Below, piece after piece: positions 6,555-6,708 of a stretch of 6,708 bases of DNA. The stretch comes from Leyella stercorea. GTDB taxonomy: Bacteria; Bacteroidota; Bacteroidia; Bacteroidales; Bacteroidaceae. The notes beneath the pieces were generated by a model. That model was not told the origin of the DNA, did no database searches, and saw nothing but the letters and a program-made list of their open reading frames with translations. Made by a program: the position numbers and the translations under genes. How positions within the stretch are numbered: position 1 is the stretch's first letter; the number at the start of each line of letters is the position of its first letter. Location: the NCBI RefSeq assembly GCF_021531655.1, contig NZ_JADYUF010000079.1, positions 1 to 6,708 on the forward strand, in the 5' to 3' direction.

Positions 6555-6656
6555 GGAGTATACAGCTATATATTTGGGGGAGAGGAGTGTTGGCCAGATA
6601 AAGCTGAAGATGATGTATTGCCTGGTTTTTGTTTCAAGGGATGTTCTATAAATTAA
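5397..6656 (+). CDS. Fimbrillin-type lipoprotein, paralogue of the upstream fusion, lacking the LRR domain
   Basis: This 419-residue lipoprotein has the same signal peptide and CAGC lipobox (Cys24), fimbrillin domain and BspA cap (about residues 325-386) as the preceding gene, about 90% identical over 386 residues. Its ATG overlaps the previous stop as ATGA, indicating translational coupling. After residue 386 it carries a different 33-residue end: GVYSYIFGGEECWPDKAED, then DVLPGFCFKGCSIN and a stop. The DVLPGFCFKGC part matches the start of a BspA repeat array (compare DEIPSECF in the upstream gene), so the protein stops inside what should be the first repeat. The other two frames close within a few codons, so one frameshift does not restore it. 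It may be a 3'-truncated version of another LRR fusion, or a working short variant in which fimbrillin and cap suffice. Strong synonymous-only divergence in residues 144-201 shows that the core was selected as protein for some time. Confidence 0.82.
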   Translation: MIRKYINFLIYITITICVVLCAGCADGLFGADGTQHSTCRIELSGEIDHVAVTRVNDGGFCDGDGMGIYIVDYKADIPGTLQQSGNRADNVCYTYDETNCKWNSDQDVYWKDNHTHIDVYGYYPYANPESIDNYTFNVQRDQNTATADGKMGGYEASDFLWGKLSDVAPTSAALRLLLRHRMSSACVKLLKGEGFTESEWEGIDKTVLVTNLARKASVNMTDGTVKVAGDVESSATIPSQVNDEWRAIVVPQTVPTGTTLFSITIGGAPYKFAKNEALTYVSGKMMKFNIRVDKTEGHGKYRLTLVSESIAPWENDPQSHDATATEYVVINSTAGYLKDSIAASHKDIAMVKRMKVTGTINARDFRIMRDSMPNLMALNLKDVRIKGVYSYIFGGEECWPDKAEDDVLPGFCFKGCSIN

Positions 6657-6708
6657 CATATTGATAATTAGTTATTTAATTTAATAATTCAATAAATAGT
6701 CGTATTTT
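6657..6708. other. AT-rich tail with no recognised gene
   Basis: The last 52 bases are very AT-rich and have no open frame of note. TATTGA (6659-6664) and TCAATA near 6690 form a weak inverted repeat, but there is no convincing terminator. Composition changes abruptly here relative to the preceding gene, consistent with a break point just upstream. Confidence 0.4.

Noticed and set aside
6659..6695. Terminator after the last gene
   Set aside because: Only TATTGA/TCAATA pair convincingly, the loop is long and entirely AT-rich, and there is no GC stem followed by a T run.

Overview
The window looks like chromosomal DNA of a gut or oral Bacteroidales bacterium (Prevotella, Segatella or Bacteroides type). 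Three things point there: promoters of the TTTG-N19-TAnnTTTG kind, lipoproteins of the fimbrillin (Mfa-like/FimA-like) family, and BspA-type leucine-rich repeats. No rRNA, tRNA, CRISPR array or complete insertion sequence is visible. All supported genes are on the + strand.

Left part (1-1048): a small unrecognised acidic protein (117-542), whose start is unclear, is followed by a very strong hairpin terminator (622-659). Next comes what looks like a broken small gene (719-1025). Its downstream half is recognisable as protein only in a frame other than that of the ATG-started ORF.

Middle (1049-2107): a self-contained unit with a near-ideal Bacteroidetes promoter, one gene for an Rpn-type PD-(D/E)XK nuclease ('putative transposase', 308 aa) and a UUCG-capped terminator. 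The protein's tail holds an in-frame 12-base tandem repeat.

Right part (2178-6656): an apparent three-gene operon for surface lipoproteins. Gene 1 (2250-3209) is an ordinary single-domain fimbrillin. Gene 2 (3235-5400), 25 bases downstream, fuses a fimbrillin domain to a BspA cap and about eleven 23-24-residue leucine-rich repeats. Gene 3 (5397-6656) overlaps gene 2 by ATGA. It repeats the first 386 codons of gene 2 without a gap, at about 90% amino-acid identity by hand count, then diverges and stops just as the leucine-rich repeats should begin.

The likely job of the operon is to make type V-like pili or other surface adhesins, with gene 2 as a candidate tip or accessory adhesin. The most interesting signal is the modular pair of genes 2 and 3: a shared fimbrillin-plus-cap module with different C-terminal ends, arranged as kilobase-long direct repeats that could recombine.
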